From: Aureimonas altamirensis
GTDB taxonomy: Bacteria > Pseudomonadota > Alphaproteobacteria > Rhizobiales > Rhizobiaceae
Assembly: GCF_023702225.1 (NCBI RefSeq)
Contig: NZ_JAMQCO010000005.1
Span: 62,001-126,000, forward strand
Reading direction: 5' to 3'
DNA length: 64,000 nt
Shown here: positions 48,038 through 55,636 of the stretch, one piece after another
Position numbering within the stretch: position 1 is the stretch's first letter
How the letters are laid out: every line of letters starts with the position of its first letter
Translations under genes and position numbers: made by a program
Notes under the pieces: model-generated
The model's input: the letters and a program-made list of their open reading frames with translations, nothing else
Database searches by the model: none
Told to the model about the DNA's origin: nothing

Positions 48038-48763
48038 TCAGATGGACCGCTGGTTGACGCGCTTGGAGAGTTCTTCTGCGGTCTCGACACGCTCCGAGTA
48101 GCGGTCGGTCAGGTAGGCAGAGCGTCCACGAACGAGGAAGGTGAACTTGGCCAGCTCTTCGCAGACATCGACCACGCGACCGTAGAGGGCCGAGGGCTTC
48201 ATCCGGCCGGCCTCATCGAACTCAAGGAACGCCTTGGGCACGGAGGACTGGTTCGGAATGGTCACCATCCGCATCCACCGCCCAAGGACACGCATTTGGT
48301 TCACGGCGTTGAAAGACTGCGAGCCGCCTGACACTTCCATCACCGCCAGCGTCTTGCCCTGCGTGGGCCTCGTGGCACCGAGGGCGAGAGGCATCCAGTC
48401 GATCTGCGCCTTCATGATGCCGGTCATGGCCCCGTGACGCTCCGGGCTGACCCACACCATCCCCTCGGACCAGTCCGCAAGGTCCCGCAGCTCCTTGACC
48501 TTCGGATGGTCGGGCTCGGCTCCGTCCGGCAGCGGCAGGCCACGTGGATCGAAGGTCTTCACCTCGCAGCCGAACCAACGGAGCAGCCGGCCGGCCTCCT
48601 CGGACAGGAGCCGGGAGAACGACCGTTCGCGGATGGAGCCGTAGAGAATGAGGATGCGGGGCGGATGCGTCTGGTCGCCGGGGCGCGTCAGCATCTCGAC
48701 GTCAATCGGCTGGAGGTGCGCGAGGTCAACGCTCGGCAGATCGGCGGCCACGGGGTCGGTCAT
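48038..48763 (-). CDS. arsH: ArsH, NADPH-dependent FMN reductase of arsenic operons
   Basis: Flavodoxin-like oxidoreductase, 241 residues; ArsH enzymes oxidise trivalent organoarsenicals. Seen: [109 protein letters not shown] and [34 protein letters not shown], a complete ArsH pattern. The ATG at 48763 has GGAG eight bases upstream. Between arsC (130-base gap) and arsB (24-base gap). Confidence 0.95.
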   Translation of the reverse strand: MTDPVAADLPSVDLAHLQPIDVEMLTRPGDQTHPPRILILYGSIRERSFSRLLSEEAGRLLRWFGCEVKTFDPRGLPLPDGAEPDHPKVKELRDLADWSEGMVWVSPERHGAMTGIMKAQIDWMPLALGATRPTQGKTLAVMEVSGGSQSFNAVNQMRVLGRWMRMVTIPNQSSVPKAFLEFDEAGRMKPSALYGRVVDVCEELAKFTFLVRGRSAYLTDRYSERVETAEELSKRVNQRSI

Positions 48764-48870
48764 GAAAGGCGCTCCGGGGGCCGTAGAAAGGAGCTGTCAC
48801 AGCCCTCGGGGACTGCTGCAGTCGCCTCAACGATCGAACCTGCGGGCGATGCTGGGACCACACGGGGCCA

Positions 48871-48888
48871 TCTCCGGACGATCGGAGA
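48871..48888 (-). terminator. Hairpin between arsC and arsH
   Basis: TCTCCG (48871-48876) and CGGAGA (48883-48888) surround six bases, five bases beyond the arsC stop. It may adjust expression of arsH-arsB relative to arsRC. The rest of the 130-base gap shows no gene. Confidence 0.35.
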
Positions 48889-48893
48889 CCGCC

Positions 48894-49307
48894 TCATGCT
48901 GCGCCTGCCGAAGTCGAGATTACCTCACCGTCTTCCTTGGTGAAGGAGCGGACCGGACGGTCCAGAAGGGAAAGGACTTCCTCGGACGGACGGCACAGCT
49001 TCACGCCCTTCGGGGTGACGACGACGGGGCGATTGATGAGAATGGGATGCGCCATCATCGCGTCGATCAGGGCATCGTCGGACAGGCTCTCGTCACCGAG
49101 CCCGAGGTCGGCGTAGGGCGTGCCCTTCTGGCGTAGGAGGTCGCGCGGCCGGCCGCCCATGGCGTTAATGAGGCCGACCAACGTCTCGCGCGAGGGCGGC
49201 TCCTTCAGGTACTCGATGACCTGCGGGTCCTCACCGGACTGGCGCATCATCTCCAGCGTGTTGCGGGACGTGCCGCAGGCGGGGTTGTGGTAGATCGTGG
49301 AGGTCAT
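48894..49307 (-). CDS. arsC: ArsC arsenate reductase, glutaredoxin-linked type
   Basis: Reduces arsenate to arsenite with glutathione and glutaredoxin. The 137 residues show the active-site cysteine in TIYHNPACGTSRNTLEMMRQSG near 13, the triad-type arginines later, and HPILINRPVVVTPKGVKLCRPSEEVLSLL. This is the E. coli R773-like class, different from the thioredoxin-linked phosphatase-like ArsC. The start overlaps the arsR stop by four bases (ATGA). gshB for glutathione is in this window but is a core gene. Confidence 0.95.
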   Translation of the reverse strand: MTSTIYHNPACGTSRNTLEMMRQSGEDPQVIEYLKEPPSRETLVGLINAMGGRPRDLLRQKGTPYADLGLGDESLSDDALIDAMMAHPILINRPVVVTPKGVKLCRPSEEVLSLLDRPVRSFTKEDGEVISTSAGAA

Positions 49308-49651
49308 CGGCAGGTCTCCGGGGGGCAGACGGTCGAGAGGCGCACGAGGTCACCGCAAATCTCCGGGTTGCCGGAGCAGCAGTCCTCGGTGAGGAAGGCG
49401 AGGAGCTGGCGCATGTCGTCGTAGCTCGCCGCGTAGAGGATGCGCCGCCCGTCTCGCCACGAGCGCAGGAGCTTGGCCCGCTCAAGGGTCGCAAGGTGGA
49501 AGCTCATCCGGGTCGGGGGGATGGTCAGGGTCTCGGCAATTTCCCCCGAGGCCATCCCGTTGGGTCCAGCGCGGACGAGCATCCGAAAGGCCCGCAGGCG
49601 GTCTGCATGGGCCAGGGCAGCGAGTGCAGCGACAGCTTCATCATCAATCAT
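49304..49651 (-). CDS. arsR: ArsR-family arsenite-responsive repressor
   Basis: 115-residue winged-helix repressor. Seen: AALAHADRLRAFRMLVRAGPNGMASGEIAETLTIPPTRMSFHLATLERAKLLRSWRDGRRILYAASYDDMRQLLAFLTEDCCSGNPEIC. The metalloid-binding cysteines lie at the C-terminus (CCSGNPEIC), as in the Agrobacterium/Acidithiobacillus type, not in the recognition helix. The start is taken at 49651; a GTG at 49711 would add 20 residues across a likely operator. First gene of arsR-arsC-arsH-arsB; arsenite should release it. Confidence 0.92.
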   Translation of the reverse strand: MIDDEAVAALAALAHADRLRAFRMLVRAGPNGMASGEIAETLTIPPTRMSFHLATLERAKLLRSWRDGRRILYAASYDDMRQLLAFLTEDCCSGNPEICGDLVRLSTVCPPETCR

Positions 49652-49667
49652 GGGCTGACTATCCAAA

Positions 49668-49682
49668 CATCCTTGTAGGATG
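49668..49682. promoter_or_regulatory. Candidate ArsR operator
   Basis: CATCC-TTGTA-GGATG is an inverted repeat 17 bases upstream of arsR, in the only untranscribed space between arsR and the divergent Cys/His-protein gene. Position suits autoregulation. The remainder of this 243-base spacer should hold both promoters; I see no gene in it. Confidence 0.45.
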
Positions 49683-49894
49683 CAAGGGTTTTGTGATGGT
49701 TGGGCCAACACCCGCTTGTTTCTGGGACAAATTTCTTCGAGCCCATCTCATAGGAGCGGAAGAGCGTCCTTCCCCCCATGGGGCGGGGTCGGTGCCGCAA
49801 GGCCGGCCGACCAGACACGCTAATGTTGCCTTGCTTTTCTTCTTCCGTTCCTGTCTGCCAGGGGACGGTCGCAAATTAGGAGCATCCAGAACGC

Positions 49895-50554
49895 ATGAGG
49901 AAGTGCCAAGTACCGGGCTGCGGGGAGATGACCACGCGCTTCGGTCGCTACTGCACCAGCCACAAGGCTCGGGCTCGACGCCATGGTGATGTCTACCAAC
50001 GCGGGGTCACCGCCACGGAGCTGAAGCCCTTCGTGATGAAGGTCCGGGCGAGGATGGCGAAGAACGCCGACAACCCGCTGTGGGACCAATGCGATGCCCG
50101 CTGGAGGGCCATCGTGGACCATGCGGTCGGCATCGGCCGGACCTTCCAGTCGGGCCAGCCGGGGAACCGCTACGAGCATCAGGCGGCCAAGATGATCATG
50201 AACATTGGCTCGCAGGTCGAGCCTCGGGCGGCCGTTGAGACGGCCTTGGCGATGTACCTGATGCGGGAGGCGGACCCGTACCGCTTCACCTCGGACGGTG
50301 CCTTCTCGGTCCAGCTCGCGAGACGGCTTCGGGGCTTGGGTGAGGTCAACGCTACGACGACCGTAGATCGGTCAGGACGGCAGCGGCGGGTCTACCGGGA
50401 GCTATCCCCGAAGGTCACCATCGTCATCGCCCAGTGGGCCGCACAGGCGCTGGGAGCGGCCGGCATCATCATCGCGAGGTTGGAGATGAAGGAGGTGGAG
50501 GCCGCCAGAGCCGAGCGGGATGCCTTCAGCGAAGCCTTGAGCCGCCTCACCTGA
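49895..50554 (+). CDS. Unknown protein with an N-terminal Cys/His cluster
   Basis: 219 residues. The first 30 hold CQVPGCGEMTTRFGRYCTSHKARARRHGD, a CxxxxC...CxxH set likely to bind zinc, often seen at the N-terminus of short phage or plasmid DNA-binding proteins. The rest is helical with no motif I know (DQCDARWRAIVDHAVGIGRTFQSGQ; RRVYRELSPKVTIVIAQWAAQALG). AGGAG lies 12 bases before the ATG. It is followed by the ParB-like gene after 95 bases, both pointing to the right end. A role in element excision, copy or regulation is possible but unsupported. Confidence 0.7.
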   Translation: MRKCQVPGCGEMTTRFGRYCTSHKARARRHGDVYQRGVTATELKPFVMKVRARMAKNADNPLWDQCDARWRAIVDHAVGIGRTFQSGQPGNRYEHQAAKMIMNIGSQVEPRAAVETALAMYLMREADPYRFTSDGAFSVQLARRLRGLGEVNATTTVDRSGRQRRVYRELSPKVTIVIAQWAAQALGAAGIIIARLEMKEVEAARAERDAFSEALSRLT

Positions 50555-50599
50555 CACCATCCAAGAACCATGCGCCGGCCGCACCACGGGGCACCATAG

Positions 50600-50614
50600 G
50601 TGCAGTGACTGCAC
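50600..50614. promoter_or_regulatory. Palindrome GTGCAG-TGA-CTGCAC before the ParB-like gene
   Basis: Perfect 6-bp arms around three bases, 35 bases upstream of the ParB-like start and 45 bases after the Cys/His-protein stop. It may be an operator or a binding site for one of these two proteins. Confidence 0.5.
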
Positions 50615-50649
50615 TTGTGCCGGCCGATGCCGAGACGAGAGGAAACCCC

Positions 50650-51504
50650 ATGATCGGAGCCACCACCTCCGCCGACATCCCATTCACCGACGACGAAGGC
50701 GAGGACGTCGAGCTGGAGCTGGCCTACGAGCCTTCCGAGACGTTGGAAGAGCTTCGGAAGATGGCGAAGAAGGCGACGGTCACCGAGCGCCCACCTCGGC
50801 TGGACCTTCAGGACATCCACGAGTACCCCGAGGTGTTCCAGCCGCGCCCTCTCAACGTCCAGCACATCGATGAGCTGAAGCGAGCGATCAAATCCCGAGG
50901 TGATGTCGAACCCATCACCGTCATGCAGATCGGCTTGAAGGCCGTCGTGATCGACGGGCACCACCGCAGGACCGCCTACGGGGACGCAGGGAAGCGTGAG
51001 GGCATCCCCGTGAAATACTTCGAGGGGTCGCTGGAGGAGGCCGTCTTGGAGGCAGGGAAGGCGAACTCCAAGGCCAAGCTCCAGATGGACAACCGCACCC
51101 GCCAAAACTACGCATGGCGGCTGGTGATGATGGACTTCTCGAAGAGGCAGATCGTGGAGGCGGCCAGCGTCTCGGACGGTCAGATCGGCATCATGCGCCG
51201 TGTCCGCAAAGAGCTTGGTCCCCTTGCCTTCGACCAGAAGCACTGGTGGCAGGCCCACAACGCCTGGAAGGGGCTGGAGAACCACACCGAGAGCGATGAG
51301 GAGCTGGAGGAGCGTCTGGAGGCGCAGGCGGCGAACTATGCCGACCGTCTCAAGAAGGAGTTTGGGTCCAAGCTCAACCGAAACACGGACCTCGCTGCGA
51401 GAGCGTTGGCTCGCCATTTCGGTCGCAGCCTCGGGCAGCTCATCGCGGACCTTCAGGGCCATTGGGATGGTCCGATGGAAGCCGGTGAGGATGACGACTT
51501 CTGA
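50650..51504 (+). CDS. ParB/sulfiredoxin-domain protein
   Basis: 284 residues. The ParB/Srx N-terminal domain spans about 55-130: PRPLNVQHIDELKRAIKSRGDVEPITVMQIGLKAVVIDGHHRRTAYGDAGKREGIPVKYFEG, with the key GHHRRTAY block. A helix-turn-helix-like part follows (SKRQIVEAASVSDGQIGIMRRVRKEL), then a charged C-terminus ending EAGEDDDF. The N-terminus is acidic. The ATG at 50650 has GAGGA six bases upstream. There is no ParA partner. Some ParB-fold proteins hydrolyse CTP or act as nucleases or regulators; the role here is unknown. Adjacent to the right junction. Confidence 0.82.
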   Translation: MIGATTSADIPFTDDEGEDVELELAYEPSETLEELRKMAKKATVTERPPRLDLQDIHEYPEVFQPRPLNVQHIDELKRAIKSRGDVEPITVMQIGLKAVVIDGHHRRTAYGDAGKREGIPVKYFEGSLEEAVLEAGKANSKAKLQMDNRTRQNYAWRLVMMDFSKRQIVEAASVSDGQIGIMRRVRKELGPLAFDQKHWWQAHNAWKGLENHTESDEELEERLEAQAANYADRLKKEFGSKLNRNTDLAARALARHFGRSLGQLIADLQGHWDGPMEAGEDDDF

Positions 51505-51512
51505 CCTACCTC

Positions 51513-51545
51513 ATGCAATCCCTACGTGGTGCAAATTGCATAGGG
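51513..51545. repeat. Nested inverted repeats at the right end of the element
   Basis: ATGCAAT (51513-51519) and ATTGCAT (51535-51541) are perfect inverted repeats; CCCTA (51520-51524) and TAGGG (51541-51545) lie partly within and beyond them. They stand just after the ParB-like stop and 40 bases before the attP-like arm. They may be a terminator, or accessory sites for recombination. Confidence 0.45.
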
Positions 51546-51584
51546 TGAAGTTCCGACGCAGCCAATTGGTGCCATCCGAACATA

Positions 51585-51628
51585 GGGTCCATTGTCAACA
51601 ACGGGAGCAGGTTGTGCCCGCCGGCTGC
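51585..51628. other. Right attachment junction (attR-like) in comM
   Basis: Element half 51585-51606 begins with GGGTCCA (51585-51591), inverse of TGGACCC at the left end. The shared core AGCA is at 51606-51609, and comM sequence continues to the right. Joined element halves match at 15 of 22 symmetric positions, as expected for an attP of a serine integrase. Confidence 0.75.
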
Positions 51629-52246
51629 CGCAACCTCGAGGGCGCGCCGGGCTTCCTCCTGGCCCCGGATATCCGCCATGTCCGGCAGCGATGCCGAAGC
51701 GGCGCGGCTGACCGGCGTAGGGCGCTCCAGGATCTGCGTGCCCCGGAAATGGTTGGCGATCTGGATGATGTTGCGGGCGGCGACGATGCGCATGTCGGCT
51801 CCGGCCCAGGCTGCCTCCGATCCGCAGGAATGGGGGCAGATGAGGCCGAGGCCACTTGCATTGGCCGCCATCGCGGCCGGCAGAACGCCATTGACGGCAA
51901 CGATGCTGCCGTCCAGCGACAGCTCTCCCAGTACTGCATAGTCCGACAACCCTGCCGGCGGAATCGCGCCGAGCGCGGCCATCAGGCCAAGCGCGATCGG
52001 CAGGTCGTAGTGGCTGCCTTCCTTCGGCAGGTTGGCCGGCGCCAGATTGATGGTGATCCGTTTGGGCGGCATCGCCAGTCCCGATGCATGAAGTGCGGAC
52101 TGGACCCGCTCGCGGCTTTCGGCAACAGCCTTGTCCGCCAGGCCGACGATCTGCATGCCGACCTTGCCGGGCGCCACCATCACCTCGACATCGACGGGGA
52201 TGGCTTCCACGCCCTGAAAGGCCACCGTGCGAACCCTGGCGATCAT
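51606..52246 (-). pseudogene. comM: comM (yifB) N-terminal fragment
   Basis: N-terminal third of ComM, about 213 codons from the ATG at 52246. Seen: MIARVRTVAFQGVEAIPVDVEVMVAPGKVGMQIVGLADKAVAESRERVQSAL, KRITINLAPANLPKEGSHYDLPIALGLMAALGAI, LGELSLDGSI, and DIRGQEEARRALEVAAAGGHNL, cut just before Walker A. The frame runs on into the element for 33 codons and stops at 51506. Together with the fragment at 44197-45086 it gives about 510 residues, the usual ComM length. Confidence 0.92.
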
Positions 52247-52430
52247 CGTGCAACCATATCCCGAACCAAAACATCCGGAGGACTATAGGATATCGTGTTG
52301 TCGTCAAGCGTGTCGTGCCACGGGGCGAAACAGCCGACCAGAATTGAATGGCGGTCTAAAGTTTTCGTCATTCGCAGCTTCGTCGATTGGGCTGCAATTG
52401 CGGCACACACAATTTTCGGACACGGGATGC

Positions 52431-52991
52431 ATGACCTCATCGAAGCGCAGCGCTGCCGATACCATCAGATGCGAGCTGGCCGTGTCGGAATGGCATATGC
52501 GCGACGTGACGATCGTCCGCGGCATCGCCTTCATCGGCGAGGGTGGCCACGACACGGACTTCATCTTCGACGCCAATGACCGCTGTGCGACCCACTTCGT
52601 CTTTTATGATCGTACGCAGCCCTTCGGCGCCCTTCGTATCCGGTTCTTTGCCGGCTTCGCGAAATACGAGCGTACCTGTTTCCGACCGAGCCATCGTAAC
52701 CCGTTCGTCGTCAAGCACTGTGTGGAGATGACGTTCCCCCACGTTGCCCGCAAGGGCTACACCCGCGTCGTCACACAGTCCGACGCACGGCTGGCGCAGC
52801 TATGGACGCGCCTCTTCGGTTTCGAATGCGTAGACCGGCACCCGGTGTTAATTCAGGGGCATCCACCCTATGTCACGGTGGTCGGCACGATTGCTGCCGA
52901 TCCGCATGCGGTCCGCTACGACGGCGAGGGCGAGGCGCTGCTTCAGGCGGAGGACGTGTGGTCAAGGAAGATGGCAGAGACTGCATCATGA
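52431..52991 (+). CDS. GNAT-fold-like protein of unknown substrate
   Basis: 186 residues from the ATG at 52431. The pattern DTDFIFDANDRCATHFVFYD...PFGALRIRFF...YERTCFRPSHRNPFVVKHCVEMTFPHVARKGYTRVVTQSDARLAQLWTRLFGFE follows the strand and helix order of N-acetyltransferases, with a degenerate motif A. It could equally be a distant N-acyltransferase. I do not recognise a named family. The stop overlaps the start of the next ORF by four bases. The 184-base upstream spacer is AT-rich; the gene sits between comM and gshB where rhizobia often have nothing, so it may be a recent gain. Confidence 0.6.
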   Translation: MTSSKRSAADTIRCELAVSEWHMRDVTIVRGIAFIGEGGHDTDFIFDANDRCATHFVFYDRTQPFGALRIRFFAGFAKYERTCFRPSHRNPFVVKHCVEMTFPHVARKGYTRVVTQSDARLAQLWTRLFGFECVDRHPVLIQGHPPYVTVVGTIAADPHAVRYDGEGEALLQAEDVWSRKMAETAS

Positions 52992-53203
52992 GTCAGGGAA
53001 AGAAGCGATCCGGCGTCGATGACGCCGCACTTGCCAAGCTGGTGCGGATGGCGCAGGCGGAAGCTCTGAAGGCGGTCGAAGATGCCGCGAAATGGCAAGG
53101 CAGCCCCGCCGAGCTTGCCGGACTGTGCGAGGAGATCGCCAGCCGTTACCTGGATATCGCGGAAAAGGCGTCCGCGCTGGCGCTGCGTCGCATGCACCAC
53201 TGA
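52988..53203 (+). CDS. Hypothetical 71-residue protein coupled to the GNAT-like gene
   Basis: ATG inside the stop of the preceding gene (ATGA). The protein is almost all helical: KKRSGVDDAALAKLVRMAQAEALKAVEDAAKWQGSPAELAGLCEEIASRYLDIAEKASALALRRMHH. No membrane segment, signal or cysteine motif except one Cys. Small helical bundles of this kind can be partner or regulatory proteins. Function unknown; the overlap suggests it works with the GNAT-like protein. Confidence 0.6.
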   Translation: MSQGKKRSGVDDAALAKLVRMAQAEALKAVEDAAKWQGSPAELAGLCEEIASRYLDIAEKASALALRRMHH

Positions 53204-53210
53204 TGCCGCA

Positions 53211-54233
53211 TCAGGCATCGAGGTTGAAGAAGGATCGGAAATCGGTTTCGGCTTCGCTCGAACCGGGCTCCGTGGACAGGTCCGGACTGAAGAACGGGTT
53301 GCTCAGAAACTGCGTGCGGTACCAGTCGTAAACGGCGCGCACCGGGGGCGATTGAAGCCGCGCCGCCTCGGCCGTGATATAGATCGGCAAAGGGACGTGG
53401 ACCTCGGAGCCGGCGCGCCGCAGGCGCGGTTCCAGCAGCGCATAGGTGCCGAGAAGGGCTATTCCGGCTGCTGCCTTGGCAAGGGCGTAATAGGCCAGCG
53501 AATTCTCGCAGTGGTGGGTGACGCGGCCCGCGGCCGCCAGTTCGTTCCAGCCGCGCCAGCGCCCGCTCGCATCCTCGTAGTATCCGCACTGAAGAAATGC
53601 GTGACCCGCCCCACCCTGGTCGAGGCGGCCGCGACGGGCAAGGTATGCCTCGGCCGCGATCGGAACCAGGTGCAGTGTCCCCACCTCTTCGCAGACGAAG
53701 TCCGTACGGCCGATGCGTGAAAGGCCGATCTAAATATCGGCAAGGTTCTTCTCGAAATTCACGAAGGACAACTGATCCTTGATATCGAGCTCGATATCCG
53801 GAAAATCCTGGTTGAGCCTGGCGACCGCCGGCGCGACGAAGGCGACGCCGATGCGGGATGGCGCGCTGACGGAGACCCGTCCCGCCAGTGCGCCCCGCTC
53901 CCGGCGCAGGCCGGAGGACAGGGTGGACAGCCGATAATCCAGGTCGGCCAGGTCGAGCGCCAGCGCGTGGCCCGTCGGCGTCAGCTTGATGCCCGAATAG
54001 CCGGAGACGACCAACTGGGCGCCGAGCTCGTCCTGCAGCCGCTTGACGTCGCGGCTGACCGTCGGGGCGCTGGTATTCAGCAACCGGGCCGCCTGGGCGA
54101 AGGACGTGCTTTTGGCGACGGCGAGGAACGTGCGGAGCTCGCGCCAGAAAGGGCGCGACAGGAGCCGAGCCACCTCGAGCGGCGAGCGGTCCAGATCGGC
54201 CCGGCCGGTTCCGAAAGGTTCGATGTTGCGCAT
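53211..54233 (-). pseudogene. LysR-family regulator with an in-frame amber codon
   Basis: One frame of 340 codons with a single TAG at 53732-53730. Before it: the winged helix LRTFLAVAKSTSFAQAARLLNTSAPTVSRDVKRLQDELGAQLVVSGYSGIKLTPTGHAL and the start of the effector domain (…VNFEKNLADI). After it the same frame continues IGLSRIGRTDFVCEEVGTLHLVPIAAEAYL…to the end. A change from GAG (Glu) to TAG would explain it. Either the gene is inactive or two partial products are made. It lies downstream of gshB on the same strand. Confidence 0.8.
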
Positions 54234-54260
54234 CGATATCGAACGCGACGGCGTGGCGGA

Positions 54261-55199
54261 CTAGACGCGATCCTCGATCTTGTCCCAGAAGAGAGCGGCG
54301 ATATCGGCTCCACCGAAGCGGCGGACCTCTCTTATGCCGGTCGGCGAGGTCACGTTGATTTCGGTCAGATAGTCGCCGATCACGTCGATTCCCACGAAGA
54401 GCTGCCCGCGCTCGCGCAGGGCCGGACCGATTCGGGCACAGATCTCGCGGTCGCGATCCGTGATGTCCGCCGGTTCCGCACGGCCGCCGACATGCATGTT
54501 GGAACGCGCATCGGTCTCGGACGGCACCCGGTTGATCGCGCCCACCGGTTCGCCGTCGATGAGGATCACCCGCTTGTCGCCCTTGCGCACGTCCGGCAGG
54601 TATTTTTGCACGATGAATGGCTCGCGGAACAGAAGCGCGAACGTTTCCAGGAAGGACGACAGGTTCCGATCGTCCCGCGTCAGATGGAAGACGCCGGCGC
54701 CGCCATTGCCGTAAAGGGGCTTCATCACGATCTCGCCGAACTCGGCGCGGAAAGCGGCAACCTCTGCCGGGTCCTTGGTGATGAGCGTCTCCGGCATGAG
54801 GTCCGAGAACTCCGTCACGAAGATCTTCTCGGGCATGTTGCGTACCCAGGCGGGGTCGTTGGCGACGATCGTGCCCGGCTGCAGCCGCTCCAGGAGATGC
54901 GTCGACGTGATGTAGTTCATGTCGAAGGGGGGGTCCTGCCGCAACAGGACGACGTCCATCTCGGCGAGATCGGTTCGCACGGGTTCGCCCAGCGTGAAGT
55001 GGCGGCCCTGTTCCTCGGCGAGCTGCATCGCCTCGATCCGTGCGGTAACGACGCCGTCGCGCATCGAGAGGCGGTCCGGCGTATAGTGGAAGAGACGGTG
55101 TCCGCGCCGCTGCGCCTCCAGGCACAAGGCGAAAGTTGAATCACCCTTGATCGTGATGGACGACACATGGTCCATCTGCACTGCGACCTTCAAGCTCAT
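54261..55199 (-). CDS. gshB: Glutathione synthetase
   Basis: ATP-dependent joining of glycine to gamma-glutamylcysteine. The 312 residues show the N-terminal [31 protein letters not shown], the substrate stretch [20 protein letters not shown], the ATP-grasp loop [17 protein letters not shown] near 160-176 and the C-terminal [23 protein letters not shown]. Normal length. Last clear member of the rph-rdgB-hemW-rsmI-yraN-gshB series, 59 bases after yraN. In related genomes comM usually comes next; here the LysR pseudogene and the GNAT-like pair intervene. Confidence 0.96.
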   Translation of the reverse strand: MSLKVAVQMDHVSSITIKGDSTFALCLEAQRRGHRLFHYTPDRLSMRDGVVTARIEAMQLAEEQGRHFTLGEPVRTDLAEMDVVLLRQDPPFDMNYITSTHLLERLQPGTIVANDPAWVRNMPEKIFVTEFSDLMPETLITKDPAEVAAFRAEFGEIVMKPLYGNGGAGVFHLTRDDRNLSSFLETFALLFREPFIVQKYLPDVRKGDKRVILIDGEPVGAINRVPSETDARSNMHVGGRAEPADITDRDREICARIGPALRERGQLFVGIDVIGDYLTEINVTSPTGIREVRRFGGADIAALFWDKIEDRV

Positions 55200-55258
55200 G
55201 ACACCTCGCGGGACTCGTCCTCAGGCGTGTCGTAGCCGCCAACGCCTGCGGAATGCAA

Positions 55259-55636
55259 TCACTTGTATCGGACAGGCTGCCATGCACCGGCAAGGTGCCT
55301 GAGCCGGAACGCAGACGTCACCGCGACGATGTCGTAGCGCGTGGAAAGGGCGTCGAGCTGCGGATGGCGCCCGCGCCAGACATCCGCCGCGGCCTCGATG
55401 CGTCGCCACGCTGCGTTCTGCACGGCATCCACGGCGGCCGTCACCTCATTGCGCGCCTTGACTTCGACCACGGCGAGGACGGCGCCCCGCCGGGCGATGA
55501 TATCGACCTCGCCCACGCGGCAGCGGAACCGGCGCGCCAGGATGCGATAGCCCTTGAACCTCAGCCAGAGGGCGGCGAAGCCTTCGGCGTGATGGCCCTT
55601 GCGAAAGGCCCGCCGGCGCCGGTTGCGGACGTTCAA
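55259..55636 (-). CDS. yraN: YraN/UPF0102 family protein (TTG start)
   Basis: 125 residues with the restriction-endonuclease-like fold of UPF0102: RKGHHAEGFAALWLRFKGYRILARRFRCRVGEVDIIARRGAVLAVVEVKARNEVTAAVDAV, which contains the E...D...ExK active-site pattern. The start is a TTG at 55636 overlapping the rsmI stop (TTGA); no ATG is available at the right place, and homologous sequence begins near RNRRRRAFRKGHHAE. The family may have nuclease activity; its role is not settled. Part of the operon between rsmI and gshB. Confidence 0.87.
   Translation of the reverse strand: MNVRNRRRRAFRKGHHAEGFAALWLRFKGYRILARRFRCRVGEVDIIARRGAVLAVVEVKARNEVTAAVDAVQNAAWRRIEAAADVWRGRHPQLDALSTRYDIVAVTSAFRLRHLAGAWQPVRYK

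Larger units (their letters stand above)
45087..51606. mobile_element. 6.5-kb serine-recombinase arsenic-resistance element inserted in comM
   Basis: Bounded by the two halves of comM. Contents: a large serine recombinase at the left end, arsB-arsH-arsC-arsR on the minus strand, a Cys/His-cluster protein and a ParB/Srx-domain protein on the plus strand. There are no transposase, conjugation or replication genes. The 4-bp shared core, the absence of a typical long target duplication and the recombinase beside the attachment site fit integration by the serine enzyme. Removing 45087-51606 restores a continuous ComM reading frame (…GGHNLLFCGPPGSGKS…). Confidence 0.88.

Noticed and set aside
45087-51606. 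The element as a transposon with terminal inverted repeats and target duplication
   Set aside because: GGGTCCA/TGGACCC lie about 15-20 bases inside the junctions and form one dyad when the ends join; no transposase is encoded. Serine-integrase integration explains the ends better.
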